A DNA stretch of 64,000 bases. It comes from JAFGUB01 sp050305515. GTDB lineage: Bacteria; Campylobacterota; Campylobacteria; Campylobacterales; Sulfurimonadaceae. Location of the stretch: the NCBI GenBank assembly GCA_050305515.1, contig JBNLFL010000004.1:53599-117598 (forward strand). Direction: 5' to 3'. The position numbers and the translations under genes were made by a program. The notes under the pieces were generated by a model. That model did no database searches. It was not told where the DNA came from and worked only from the letters and a program-made list of their open reading frames with translations. Positions 52,603 to 61,450 of this stretch are shown here, piece by piece (position 1 is the first letter of the stretch; each line of letters starts with the position of its first letter).

Positions 52603-52612
52603 TTACATGTAA
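52603..52612. repeat. TTACATGTAA in the metH 5' untranslated region
   Basis: An exact palindrome starts 9 nt upstream of the metH ATG (52593) on the minus strand, in the position where a ribosome site would be. It is one of only five exact intergenic copies. Confidence 0.75.
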
Positions 52613-52685
52613 ATAAAAACGTATTTTATCGAAGGCTCGCCTAAAGCAGCGTGAAATGGTTTTGCGGATGTATGAAGGCTTAAGG

Positions 52686-52691
52686 TATAAT
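52686..52691 (+). promoter_or_regulatory. -10 box (TATAAT) of the Bax-like lipoprotein gene
   Basis: AAGGTATAATTATC lies 21 nt before ATG 52713 with AAGGAG (52701-52706) between. This is a normal leader, unlike the leaderless-type genes elsewhere. Confidence 0.6.
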
Positions 52692-52712
52692 TATCACACA
52701 AAGGAGATTGGG

Positions 52713-53753
52713 ATGCGTACGGTAGTGTTTTCATTGGCAGTTGTCATGATGTTCTGGGGATGTGATGTCATGACACAAGGCCTCGGAAACAGCGATGAAA
52801 ATAGCACGGCATCCTCCAGTACATATCCGTCGACAATCTACAAAATCTATGCCGTTACGGATGAATCTCAATTGCCTCAGCGTACCGTCTCAACACGTGC
52901 TATCGAAGATTTGACCCGCCTGTTTGCTACCATCGGTTACAATAAAAAAGTCTGGGATGTCGGCGTGGAGATTCCCCGGCTTTATCTGCAACGCATCTCC
53001 TGCCGTTGGCATCTCCAATCATCAAAGATTCCCGTCAAGCAGAAAAAAGAGATTTTTTTTAAGCTGATGCTTCCGGCTATTTTGCGCGCGAACGAGCTGA
53101 TTCTGCTCGAACGCAATCAACTCTTGCATCATATGAACGATCCCGTGGATGCCGAAGCGAATGAATGGCTGCTGGATCTGGCCAAAAAATATAAGGTGAT
53201 TCCGAAAGAGCGCAGCAACAGTGTGAATGAGGAGGAGATTGCCAAACTGCTGCGCCGGGTGGATGTGATTCCGCCCTCATTGGCCCTGGCTCAGGCAGCT
53301 GAAGAGAGCGGCTGGGCGACATCACGTTTCGCGCGTGAGGGCAACGCGCTGTTCGGGCAGTGGACTTTCGGGAAAAAAGCGATGATTCCCAAAGAGCAGC
53401 GCAGCGAGCTTGGGAATTACGGACTGGCGCGTTTTGATACGCCGCAGGAGTCAATCAACGCCTATATGCGCAATCTCAATACCAACCGCGCCTACATCAA
53501 GCTTCGGTACAAACGCGAAGCGCTGCGCACTAGCGGAGCTGAGATTACGGGTCTCTCTCTCAGTGAGACGCTGGACAAATATTCGGAGCGTGGCGTGGAG
53601 TACGTGGAGGGACTCAAAAAGTTGATCACCCATAATCATCTGGAGCGTTTTGACCGGGCGCACCTGCTTGACAAAGAGGTCATTCACGTGGCTCCGGCGC
53701 GGGTCAAGGTGCCGGAGCCGGACTGGCCAGAAGATCCTGACGCATCCGAGTGA
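52713..53753 (+). CDS. Bax-like glucosaminidase-domain lipoprotein
   Basis: A 346-residue lipoprotein with lipobox FWGC, from ATG 52713 behind AAGGAG. The Bax family catalytic region is visible: PPSLALAQAAEESGWATSRF with the catalytic Glu, GNALFGQWTF, and NLNTNRAYIKLR. It should cleave GlcNAc links in peptidoglycan at the outer-membrane inner face. A Ser/Thr linker follows the lipid anchor. The C terminus is Pro- and acid-rich. It overlaps the convergent small lipoprotein gene by 50 nt. Confidence 0.88.
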   Translation: MRTVVFSLAVVMMFWGCDVMTQGLGNSDENSTASSSTYPSTIYKIYAVTDESQLPQRTVSTRAIEDLTRLFATIGYNKKVWDVGVEIPRLYLQRISCRWHLQSSKIPVKQKKEIFFKLMLPAILRANELILLERNQLLHHMNDPVDAEANEWLLDLAKKYKVIPKERSNSVNEEEIAKLLRRVDVIPPSLALAQAAEESGWATSRFAREGNALFGQWTFGKKAMIPKEQRSELGNYGLARFDTPQESINAYMRNLNTNRAYIKLRYKREALRTSGAEITGLSLSETLDKYSERGVEYVEGLKKLITHNHLERFDRAHLLDKEVIHVAPARVKVPEPDWPEDPDASE

Positions 53754-54108
53754 GCAGGTGTGAGAGCGTCCGCTCCCACGGTTCGGCTTTGAAGTCCTGC
53801 TGGGCGCGCCAGTAGCACCCCTCTTTTTCAAATACGGTAATGCGGACATAACCGTCAAAATCGCTTCCGACAGATTTGACGGCGGGATTGTTACATGTAA
53901 CGTTATCAATATGCTGCAGGGTGAAAAGATAGGGACACTGATCATCAATGTAGTCGGGAAAATCTTTTTGCAATACTGCTAGGGAGAGCGGATCATCGGC
54001 GCGCAGGCAGTGCACGCGCGCTTTCGTGTCGCCGCAAAACTGTGAATAGATCTCGTGGCACCCTCCAAAAAGTAGCAGGGTCAGGAGGGCAGGAATGAAG
54101 CGCTGCAT
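53704..54108 (-). CDS. Small Cys-containing lipoprotein, function unknown
   Basis: A 134-residue lipoprotein with lipobox FGGC after a typical signal (IPALLTLLL). The mature part has six further cysteines, probably disulphide-bonded in the periplasm, and a DGYVRITVFEKEGCYW strand pattern. TTACATGTAA at 53891 encodes Thr-Cys-Asn and so one of these cysteines. It starts directly at the end of the SQR-like gene (shared nucleotide), so the two are co-transcribed. No family is recognised. Confidence 0.65.
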   Translation of the reverse strand: MQRFIPALLTLLLFGGCHEIYSQFCGDTKARVHCLRADDPLSLAVLQKDFPDYIDDQCPYLFTLQHIDNVTCNNPAVKSVGSDFDGYVRITVFEKEGCYWRAQQDFKAEPWERTLSHLLTRMRQDLLASPAPAP

Positions 54109-55286
54109 TACATTCCGGGAATACGCGGAATTTTACCCAGTTTGGAGTAGCGGCAGTACCAGCCCCACCCTTTTTTCAGCCAGTGGCCGATGAAAGGCAT
54201 CGGAATCATGATGCCGCGTTTATCGTCACGGTAGACAAACGCGGCACCGTCACCACTGTCCATTACGCATAGAATATTCAGGTGTTCCTGATACCCTTTT
54301 CGCGCGCTGCTGCCGCGTTCGCGTGACGCAATGTTAAAGGCGGTGTTACGCGCCATAACCTCGGCGACATGTCCCTGTTTGGCACGCCATGCCGGTCCTT
54401 CGATGGCGGCAACGTCACCGACGCCGTAAACATTGCTGATCGTACCTTCAAGCGTTACTTCGCTGAAATCATTGACCTCGAGGAATCCTGCGGCATTGAC
54501 GGGAAGATCGGAATCGATGATCACCTGATGCCCGTTGCCTGCGGGAATGAACATGGTGAAATCGGATTCAAGCTTGCTATCGTCTTCAAAAACGACACCG
54601 TCTTTTTCAAAGCGGGTGATTTTTTTACCAAACCGGCGGTCAATATTGAGACGTTTGAAAAAGACGTCCATCATCTTGAGCGCCTGCGGTCCCATGCGGG
54701 CGCCGGGTTCTGCCATCGGCGCGAAGAAGGTGAGCTCGAAATTGTCGCGAACCCCTTTTTTCTTCAGCATATTGTGGACATTGAACAGAAGTTCAAACCC
54801 CGGTCCGCCGCGCACGGAGGTGGTGTCATTGGGGTTGCCGCCAAAACCCATGGCAATTTTGCCGTGGCCACGCGCCATCAGCGCATTGAGGCGGTGGCGG
54901 ATATCGAGTGACATTTCCGGTGCGCCGCAGATGGAGAGCGTATGCTCCAGTCCGGCATGTTTCATCTTGTGGGCACCGAGAGCGACGACAAGATAGTCGT
55001 AATCATCAATGACCGTGCCGCTTTGGAGGATCACCTCATTGGCTTTGGCACGAATCTCGGTGACTCTCTCAACGATCAGGTCAAAGCCGTGTGCTGCTTT
55101 GAGTGCTTCAAGATCGATGCAGACATCCTTGAATTCTGCATCCCGGGTCGGAACCCAGATAGATGTGGGATAAATGTAAAAATAGGGACGGTCACTCACA
55201 AGGGTGACGTCGAAACGCTCTTTTTTCAGATAAATCGCCGCTTCGACACCGGCAAAACCTCCTCCAAGTACAAGAACCTTTTTCAT
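54108..55286 (-). CDS. Sulfide:quinone oxidoreductase-like flavoprotein
   Basis: A 392-residue FAD enzyme from ATG 55286 behind GGAGGT. The N-terminal dinucleotide fold is VLVLGGGFAGVEAA; a second FAD contact is YGVGDVAAIEGPA. Cys residues typical of SQR-like enzymes occur in SICGAPEM and ILCVMDSGDGAAF. The basic, aromatic C terminus (LKKGWGWYCRYSKL) may bind the membrane. SQR oxidises sulfide and reduces quinone, fitting sulfur lithotrophy, but distinction from other NDH-2-like flavoproteins and the SQR type needs phylogeny. It is followed by a small lipoprotein in the same operon. Confidence 0.8.
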   Translation of the reverse strand: MKKVLVLGGGFAGVEAAIYLKKERFDVTLVSDRPYFYIYPTSIWVPTRDAEFKDVCIDLEALKAAHGFDLIVERVTEIRAKANEVILQSGTVIDDYDYLVVALGAHKMKHAGLEHTLSICGAPEMSLDIRHRLNALMARGHGKIAMGFGGNPNDTTSVRGGPGFELLFNVHNMLKKKGVRDNFELTFFAPMAEPGARMGPQALKMMDVFFKRLNIDRRFGKKITRFEKDGVVFEDDSKLESDFTMFIPAGNGHQVIIDSDLPVNAAGFLEVNDFSEVTLEGTISNVYGVGDVAAIEGPAWRAKQGHVAEVMARNTAFNIASRERGSSARKGYQEHLNILCVMDSGDGAAFVYRDDKRGIMIPMPFIGHWLKKGWGWYCRYSKLGKIPRIPGM

Positions 55287-55393
55287 GTTGACCTCCAAAT
55301 TCCATAATCATTCATTATTGATTTGATTTGTTTCATTGATACAATAGTACTTGAATATGACGATAAAAGTCAATAAAGACTTTTATTATTTCG

Positions 55394-57073
55394 TCATAAT
55401 TTCAGATAAATACTGAAAAATTCCGGATTTTTGCTGCGACGGTCGAGGAGCAGATGACCAATATGTACTTTGATATGTATCTGCGATTTGGTGCGCAGGT
55501 CGCTGACGGAAGGAGGGATGGGGTGGTTTTGCATCAACCAGCTGTCAACGCGTGCCACAAATGTGGCTTGTCCGTCTTCGGGGTAAAGAAGCGTATCGAT
55601 CTGCCGACCGAGTGCCTCATCTTTGTGGTAACCAAACATCGCTTCGCACTGATGGTTCCAGTAAAGGATTCTGCGCTCTTTGTCAAAACCGACAATGGCG
55701 ACATCAGGAAGGTTTTCAAGCAGTTCGCGGAAATGTTTCTCATGTCGTTCCAGCGTCAGTACTTTGTTATGGCGCTCAGTCATGTCGATATGAACGCCGA
55801 TAATACCCTGCGCTTCCCCGCTTGGACTTAAGAGCGGAACCTTGTTTGAGAGCAGCCAGCGATTTTTATAATGATCAAAGTGGTTAACGACTGCAGTAGT
55901 GCTCTTCATGATCTGAAGTTCCTGGGCAAGCACTGCGGCATTGGCTTCTTCCCATCCAAGATCGACATCGCTTTTATCAAGAATCTGCTCAAGCGACGTG
56001 ACGGCATGGCATTCCAAAAAGGAGCGGTTGGCACCCTGATAGCGCAGCTCCCGGTCTTTCCAGAAAATATTGGCGGGAACCGTATCCATCACCTGTTGCA
56101 AGACCCGCAGGTTCATAACGGCACTTTCACGTTCACGCCGTTCTTTGACCTCAGTATTAAGACGGATGACCCGTTTGCCGAGACGTTCGCTCATTGCTTC
56201 AAGACGTTCCATTTCCGGATTGTCATGGGTATAGGTTCTGGAGCTGCAGAGTGTCAGGACGCCGATAGGCCGGTTGCCATCAGGTGCCATCATCGGCAGG
56301 GCAATCACCGATGCGATCTGAGAGAATTTCGCACGGCTTTGCCATTTACTGAAACGAAGGTCGGTCTGGGTGTTTTCGATGATGACCGTTTTAGCGGTCA
56401 GGATAGCCTGCGCTGTCGGGCCGTTGATATAAGGATCGGAAGGATCGAGCAGAGTCTCGAAATCATTGGAGAGAAAACGCGGTTCGGCAATGTCGCGAAA
56501 ATAGGAGATGGGTACCTTGGTCGAATTGGCACCTACGAAGCCGATCCAGGCTACCTGAAAATCTTCATGTTCGCACAGAGCGTTACATATCTGATCGAGC
56601 ATGCTGTGTGTCTGAACGGCTTCGAGCATCAAGGCATCGACACGCAGGATCATGGAGTCGATACGGTTGAGGCGTTCCTGCTCATCAAGGGTGTGTTCAA
56701 GCTCTTTTTTGGCGCGCCCGAGTTCCTGAAGCACCTCAATATTCTCAATAAAAGTTTCGACGTCCTGCCGCAGTGCCGGACGGGTAAAAAGCACTGTCGC
56801 AGCAATCGCTGCGGTGGAGTTGAGTGCAAGAACGGCCCACTCATTCCAGTGATCCTGCGGCGTTCCGGATGTTAATGGATACTCTAATCCCATCAGGGCG
56901 GTAATGGATGCGGCAATAAGGGAGAAGAGTGCGACGAGCCCGAAAAACTTTATCAGTAACGGGTGTTTTTGCCTGTAATTATTGTAGTGCTGCAAAGAAA
57001 CGACAAGCAGAAAAAGCCAAAAGAGCGTAATGACCCCGTAGAATATTTGCGGTAACATCGTGATCATGTTCAT
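55394..57073 (-). CDS. Membrane GAF-PAS-PAS sensor protein without an output domain
   Basis: A 559-residue protein. Three N-terminal membrane helices (about 8-30, 42-62, 82-100) are followed by a coiled coil, a GAF domain (about 140-300) and two PAS domains (about 320-435, 445-545). The second PAS starts LLENLPDVAIVGFDKERRIL. The frame ends shortly after the second PAS, with no GGDEF, EAL or histidine kinase domain. Either the protein signals by interaction, or its output module was lost. No remnant of an output domain was noticed in the 107-bp gap before the SQR-like gene. It is divergent from msrA. Confidence 0.75.
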   Translation of the reverse strand: MNMITMLPQIFYGVITLFWLFLLVVSLQHYNNYRQKHPLLIKFFGLVALFSLIAASITALMGLEYPLTSGTPQDHWNEWAVLALNSTAAIAATVLFTRPALRQDVETFIENIEVLQELGRAKKELEHTLDEQERLNRIDSMILRVDALMLEAVQTHSMLDQICNALCEHEDFQVAWIGFVGANSTKVPISYFRDIAEPRFLSNDFETLLDPSDPYINGPTAQAILTAKTVIIENTQTDLRFSKWQSRAKFSQIASVIALPMMAPDGNRPIGVLTLCSSRTYTHDNPEMERLEAMSERLGKRVIRLNTEVKERRERESAVMNLRVLQQVMDTVPANIFWKDRELRYQGANRSFLECHAVTSLEQILDKSDVDLGWEEANAAVLAQELQIMKSTTAVVNHFDHYKNRWLLSNKVPLLSPSGEAQGIIGVHIDMTERHNKVLTLERHEKHFRELLENLPDVAIVGFDKERRILYWNHQCEAMFGYHKDEALGRQIDTLLYPEDGQATFVARVDSWLMQNHPIPPSVSDLRTKSQIHIKVHIGHLLLDRRSKNPEFFSIYLKL

Positions 57074-57234
57074 AAGCGTGATTCTTTAATTTGTGATTTC
57101 GCCCAATAATAGTCAAAAAATGATTATATTTAGATTACTTACGGGCAAATCTCACCAATAAATTATATTTTAAAGGGGAGAAAGCTCTAAAGCGAAATCA
57201 GCAATAATCAGAGAAAAAAGAAGGAATCAAAACT

Positions 57235-57768
57235 ATGGCACATGTAGAGACGGCATTGCTCGGAGGCGGATGTTTCTGGTGTATTGAAGCGGTTTACAGC
57301 CGTACCAAAGGGGTGCTTCATGCCACAAGCGGCTATGCAGGCGGCGCGCGTCCCAACCCAAATTACGAAATGGTTTGTAGCGGTGTCAGCGGTTATGCCG
57401 AGGTGGTAGAGGTCCGGTTTGATCCTGAAGTGATTACGTATGAAGAGATTCTGGAGATATTCTGGCAGATTCATGATCCGACCACGCTTAACCGTCAGGG
57501 CGCGGATCAGGGAACACAGTATCGTTCGGTGATCTACTATTACAATGACGTACAGCGTGATAAGGCGATTGAGAGTGCCCGAATCCATCAGGAAACACTG
57601 CGCGAACCGATTGTTACAGAACTCTCTCCCGCACCGCTCTTTTATCCGGCTGAATCCTATCATCAGGATTATTTCGCACGAAATCCGCAGCAGGGTTACT
57701 GCCGTATGGTTATAGCGCCGAAAGTGGAAAAATTCATGACGAAGTTTCCGCAGCGATTACAGCGTTAG
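57235..57768 (+). CDS. msrA: Peptide methionine sulfoxide reductase MsrA
   Basis: A 177-residue enzyme reducing methionine-S-sulfoxide. The GCFWC motif with the catalytic Cys is at residues 12-16, followed by SGYAGG, and EVVEVRFDP; the resolving Cys lies in GYCRMVI near the C terminus. GAAGGA precedes the ATG. It is convergent with, and overlaps by 12 nt, the small gene on the other strand. Confidence 0.97.
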   Translation: MAHVETALLGGGCFWCIEAVYSRTKGVLHATSGYAGGARPNPNYEMVCSGVSGYAEVVEVRFDPEVITYEEILEIFWQIHDPTTLNRQGADQGTQYRSVIYYYNDVQRDKAIESARIHQETLREPIVTELSPAPLFYPAESYHQDYFARNPQQGYCRMVIAPKVEKFMTKFPQRLQR

Positions 57769-58113
57769 ATCTTCATCGACACGTCCGGATGCCGCAATCG
57801 CTTCAAACTCGGCATCGAGCTCCCGTTCGAGTGCGGATTCGTTCTTTATAATCTGCGCTTCGGCTGCTTCGATCGCACGCAGGTGGCGCGTTTCGATGGC
57901 CCTGAGAGAAGCCAGGACTTGTTGGTAGAGTTCCGGATCCTGTGTCAGAAGAATAATGTCACTTTTTGCGGCCCATTTGCGCCGCTTTTTTCCTTCAATG
58001 ACAAACTCCAGTATGATCGTATCGGATGTTGTCGAGGTGATGTATTTCGGAGCCTTGTAAGCGATGAAATGGCGGCGGCGCTGTTCACGATAGCGTTGAA
58101 TAATATAATACAT
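57757..58113 (-). CDS. Small cytosolic protein coupled to a BFD-like ferredoxin, function unknown
   Basis: A 118-residue protein with a basic N-terminal half (KKRRKWAAKSDIILL) and an acidic coiled-coil-like C-terminal half. Its ATG overlaps the stop of the upstream BFD-like gene (TGATG), so the two are made together. No family is recognised; it has no signal or membrane segment. Confidence 0.6.
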   Translation of the reverse strand: MYYIIQRYREQRRRHFIAYKAPKYITSTTSDTIILEFVIEGKKRRKWAAKSDIILLTQDPELYQQVLASLRAIETRHLRAIEAAEAQIIKNESALERELDAEFEAIAASGRVDEDLTL

Positions 58114-58337
58114 CAGAGCCGTCCCCGGCGTACCAGATCCAGAGCCATGGCGAGAGAGAATCCGTCGTTCTCATACCCCTCTTCCAGACAGCTTTCACAT
58201 TTGTTGCCGATACTGTATTCCTTAAGCGCTATGAGTTCGTCAAGAGTGGTGATTTGATGCTCCTTGATAATGGCAATAACATCTGCAAGTGTGAGATCGT
58301 TGCAGAGGCAGAGCTCGCGTTTGAGATCAGGATACAT
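58113..58337 (-). CDS. BFD-like [2Fe-2S]-binding protein
   Basis: A 74-residue protein from ATG 58337 (a TTG opening 6 nt upstream is less likely). The four cysteines sit as CLC near residue 10 and CESC near residue 48, with CND-LTLADVIAII between, as in bacterioferritin-associated ferredoxin and NifU-type domains. It probably carries a [2Fe-2S] cluster for electron transfer or iron release. No bacterioferritin gene is in the window. Confidence 0.75.
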   Translation of the reverse strand: MYPDLKRELCLCNDLTLADVIAIIKEHQITTLDELIALKEYSIGNKCESCLEEGYENDGFSLAMALDLVRRGRL

Positions 58338-58364
58338 TAACAAGAAGCCTTTTTCGGGAAAAAG

Positions 58365-58901
58365 TTATCGTAAAATAGGGGAACTTTTGGCACTTTGCAC
58401 CTCATAACGGTAGAGTTGAACGGGAACGCCCGTATCGATATTCAGGAGTTGGCGCAATTCATCCAGGAGTGCGCTGCTGTTGCGGTCTCCCCAGGCATCG
58501 GGAGAGATATAGGCCTCATTGTCACCCGAACGCATGACGACACCATGCCGCCGCGGCTCGATCAGAGAAGGATCGGCATCTATCGGTTCAAGCGGTGAGA
58601 GCAGGGAGACCTGAAGGCTTACATGTAAATACTCCGAGGTACTCAGCGGAGGAAACTGCGCCGTTTCAAAAGCGGCAACCTTGGCATTGTAGATGAGATC
58701 GTCGATCAGGGCTTTTTTCGGATGCAGACTGCTGTAGTGCGAACGGATCTCATCGCCGAGAAAAAGCGTGACGGCAGACGCGATCTTCTCTTCGAGTACA
58801 GGATAGGCTGCACGGAGATTTTTGGTATCGATGATACGTCTGGCTTCAAGTACCTCTTCGATGGAGTGGCGTGCCAGATCAAGCAGTACGGACTGTGACA
58901 T
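58365..58901 (-). CDS. AMMECR1-like domain protein
   Basis: A 178-residue protein from ATG 58901. The middle matches the AMMECR1 fold: LIDDLIYNAKVAAFETAQFPPLS and the strand LHVSLQVSLLSPLEPI, though the family's LRGCIG motif is replaced. Function is unknown; in bacteria such proteins often pair with MEMO1 and a radical SAM enzyme, absent here. TATAAT (58908-58913, minus) lies 6 nt before the ATG, suggesting a leaderless mRNA. TTACATGTAA at 58619 encodes Leu-His-Val inside the family motif. Confidence 0.65.
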   Translation of the reverse strand: MSQSVLLDLARHSIEEVLEARRIIDTKNLRAAYPVLEEKIASAVTLFLGDEIRSHYSSLHPKKALIDDLIYNAKVAAFETAQFPPLSTSEYLHVSLQVSLLSPLEPIDADPSLIEPRRHGVVMRSGDNEAYISPDAWGDRNSSALLDELRQLLNIDTGVPVQLYRYEVQSAKSSPILR

Positions 58902-58907
58902 GGAAGC

Positions 58908-58913
58908 ATTATA
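58908..58913 (-). promoter_or_regulatory. -10 box (TATAAT) of the AMMECR1-like gene
   Basis: Minus-strand TTGGTATAATGCTTCC ends 6 nt after the box at the ATG. It overlaps the 3' end of the antiporter gene. Confidence 0.6.
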
Positions 58914-60078
58914 CCAAAGAGTGCGTCTCGTTATCCTCGCGCCAGTAAGCAATAATGAGTTTGATGCAGACCATGACAATGAGAACCTGGAACAGCGCTG
59001 CCAGAATCAGGGCGTAATAGTTGAGTTTGTCGATACTGTTGGCGTGGTAGGCCAGTGTCGCCAAAGCGATCAGAAGGGTTAAAGGCATCGAGTGGCTCAG
59101 GCCCATCAGCAGAGCGTCACGCAGGCCTAACCGCTCGATGAAGACGAGTGATGCAACCAGACGCATCAGGATCATGGCAACGGTAATCAGCAGCGCTTCG
59201 ATGATGAGCCCCTCTTCTCCAAGGGCTTCGAGATTGAACGAGGTTCCGATATAGATGAAAAAGATGGGAATCAGAAAACCAAAGCCGAAGCTTGCCAGTT
59301 TTTCGGGAAGCTCCTGTTTGTGTTCAAAAAAGGTCGGCAGAAAAATCCCGGCGATAAAAGCACCGAAAGCAAGTTCGAGATTGAGATAGAGCATCCCCGC
59401 GATCAGCAGAAAGAGCAATCCGATGGAGAGGCGGATATCCTGCTCCTTGTTATCCTTGTGCGGCATGAGGGCAATCGCGACTTCGGGATACCACCAGAAA
59501 AAGAGCTGCAGGGCCCGAAAGAGTACCAGCACAAAGATGATGAAAGCGGCCAGCGATGCGATGACACCCAGCAGCTGCAGGCCAAAACCATACTCCAGCG
59601 ATGCAGAAGCGAGGGTGAGTGCGGCAATGGAGATGACTTCTCCGATGCTCCCGGCAGTCATGGAGAGTTCAAGCCACGGAGTCTTGCCGTACTCCTTTGA
59701 GAGTGCCGCGACGAGTCCCACCGAGATAAGCGGCAGCAGCACCACAAAGATTTTACCCAGATCGAAATAGAGATGAAACGCACCGGCAAGGGTGTAGAGC
59801 ATAATCAGATAGAAGAGAATGCGCTTGATAAGCCTGCGGTCGGTTGCCAACACCTTTTTGAGGTTGACTTCGGTTCCGGCAAGAAACATCAGGTATAAAA
59901 AGCCCACTTCGGCGATCAGTTCGAAAAGATGGTGCTCGTGCAGCAGCCCCGCATAACCGAGCAGTGCTCCGAAGATGATCTCTACCGGTGTTGTGGGAAT
60001 GCGCAGCAGCCGTGCAAAGAAAGGTGAAAAGATGACAACGAGCGAGAGGGTGAAGATCAGGACAATTTCGTGACTCAT
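58909..60078 (-). CDS. CPA2-family cation:proton antiporter (KefB-like membrane domain)
   Basis: A 389-residue protein with about 12 membrane helices and no regulatory TrkA domain. The helix start IPTTPVEIIFGALLGY and FLAGTEVNLKKV, and FGAFIAGIFLP, are typical of Na+/H+ or K+/H+ antiporters of this family. It overlaps the bioB stop by 4 nt, so it is co-transcribed with yfcE and bioB. The ion is not predictable from the sequence. Confidence 0.88.
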   Translation of the reverse strand: MSHEIVLIFTLSLVVIFSPFFARLLRIPTTPVEIIFGALLGYAGLLHEHHLFELIAEVGFLYLMFLAGTEVNLKKVLATDRRLIKRILFYLIMLYTLAGAFHLYFDLGKIFVVLLPLISVGLVAALSKEYGKTPWLELSMTAGSIGEVISIAALTLASASLEYGFGLQLLGVIASLAAFIIFVLVLFRALQLFFWWYPEVAIALMPHKDNKEQDIRLSIGLLFLLIAGMLYLNLELAFGAFIAGIFLPTFFEHKQELPEKLASFGFGFLIPIFFIYIGTSFNLEALGEEGLIIEALLITVAMILMRLVASLVFIERLGLRDALLMGLSHSMPLTLLIALATLAYHANSIDKLNYYALILAALFQVLIVMVCIKLIIAYWREDNETHSLV

Positions 60079-60932
60079 CCGTGATTGACCCGGGTATCTC
60101 TTGCGATTTCAAAACCAAGCGCATCAAGCATCGCCAGATCCTGATGGCCGTCGCGGCCGAGTGTCGTGAGGTAATTGCCGATGACGATGCTGTTGGCGCC
60201 GGCTTCGAAAATCTCGTTCTGACGCTCCTTGAAGGTGACTTCCCGTCCTCCGGCAACCATGATGCGATCGACATCACAAAGCATGGTGCGTGCGAGACGG
60301 ATGAGAGAGAGTGCTTCATCCGTCGTCAGCGTGCTCGCTTCAAGCGGCAGTGCGGGATTGTGATGGTAGAAGTTCAGCGGAACGGAGACCGGGCGGAGTG
60401 TCCGGATTGATTCAAGCATGGAGATGCGGTCCTGCTGCGATTCTCCCATACCGAAGATGCCGCCGGTAATAAGGTTGAGTCCGGCACGGTTCACGTTCTC
60501 GCATGTCTCGTACCGTTCGCTCCACGGATGGGTGGTGCAGACCTGCGGATAGAAAGCTTCCGAGGTTTCGAGGTTGTGATTGTACGCCGAGATGCCGGCA
60601 GCTTTGAGCTCAAGCAGCTGCTCATAGGTCGCGGTGCCGTTGCAGGCGATCAGGCGCAGTCGTGGCACGGCAGCCTTGACGCTTCGGGCCACTTCGCAGA
60701 CAAATTCGAGCGTCTTGTCATCGAGTCCTTTCTGTGCCGTAACGAGACAGAAGCCAAGTGCGCCGAGCGCTTCAAGCTTCTGCGCTTCTGCGATGATATC
60801 AGGAACGGGTTTGCGTTTGTAGCGTTCGATGTCGGCACGGTACTTGACGCTCTGGGAGCAGAATTTGCAGTCTTCATTACAGGTACCGCTGTTGATGTTG
60901 CTGATGGAGCAGAGAAATATTTTACGGTTCAT
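60075..60932 (-). CDS. bioB: Biotin synthase BioB (short epsilon-type)
   Basis: A 285-residue radical SAM enzyme that inserts sulfur into dethiobiotin. CNEDCKFC (residues 18-25) binds the 4Fe-4S cluster; further cysteines for the 2Fe-2S cluster lie in LIACNGT, and the motif YNHNLETSEAFYP is typical. The protein is shorter than E. coli BioB (346), as is usual in Campylobacterota. AAGGAA precedes ATG. It overlaps yfcE by 4 nt and the antiporter by 4 nt. Confidence 0.94.
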   Translation of the reverse strand: MNRKIFLCSISNINSGTCNEDCKFCSQSVKYRADIERYKRKPVPDIIAEAQKLEALGALGFCLVTAQKGLDDKTLEFVCEVARSVKAAVPRLRLIACNGTATYEQLLELKAAGISAYNHNLETSEAFYPQVCTTHPWSERYETCENVNRAGLNLITGGIFGMGESQQDRISMLESIRTLRPVSVPLNFYHHNPALPLEASTLTTDEALSLIRLARTMLCDVDRIMVAGGREVTFKERQNEIFEAGANSIVIGNYLTTLGRDGHQDLAMLDALGFEIARDTRVNHG

Positions 60933-61450
60933 GAAGCGTTCCTTTCAAAGCTGAAATGCTGGGCGTGGAAAGACGGTTCATCGCGTTTGCGGCTGAAATA
61001 GGTCACCCGGTAGCCGTTATCGGTGATCTCAAGCATGGCGCATTCGGAGAGGTTCTTGTTTCGGGCACAGGCTTCGCCGGGGTTGAGGTAAAGGGTCTTG
61101 TCCTTGAAATCGCATTCAAAGGTATGGGTATGTCCAAAGAGAATGACCTGGGCGTCGGGTGCCAGATAAAACGGCAGATGCATCAGTTTGAAACGGGTGT
61201 CAGCCAATTTGAAATAATAGGGTTCCTGAACCAGTTCGTAATCATTGTGGTAGTGTGCCAGATGGGCATCATTGTTGCCATAGACGGCAACGTAGCGTTT
61301 GCCGCTTTGCTTGAGCAGGTCCAGCGTGGCGGTCTCTCCGATATCACCGGCATGAATGAAAAATTCGGCACCCGATTCGAGAAGATGGGAGATCGCCGCG
61401 GCGGCAAAACCACTTTTGTGATGGGTATCGGAGAGAATGCCGATCTTCAA
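60929..61450 (-). CDS. YfcE-family metallophosphoesterase
   Basis: A 173-residue two-metal phosphodiesterase. The motifs are in order: ILSDTHHK, HAGDIGE, YGNNDAHL, and FGHTHTFE, with YLNPGEAC near the end. It may cleave cyclic or nucleotide phosphodiesters; the true substrate is unknown. Its start adjoins the topA stop and its end overlaps bioB, giving a topA-yfcE-bioB-antiporter operon on the minus strand. Confidence 0.92.
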   Translation of the reverse strand: MKIGILSDTHHKSGFAAAAISHLLESGAEFFIHAGDIGETATLDLLKQSGKRYVAVYGNNDAHLAHYHNDYELVQEPYYFKLADTRFKLMHLPFYLAPDAQVILFGHTHTFECDFKDKTLYLNPGEACARNKNLSECAMLEITDNGYRVTYFSRKRDEPSFHAQHFSFERNAS

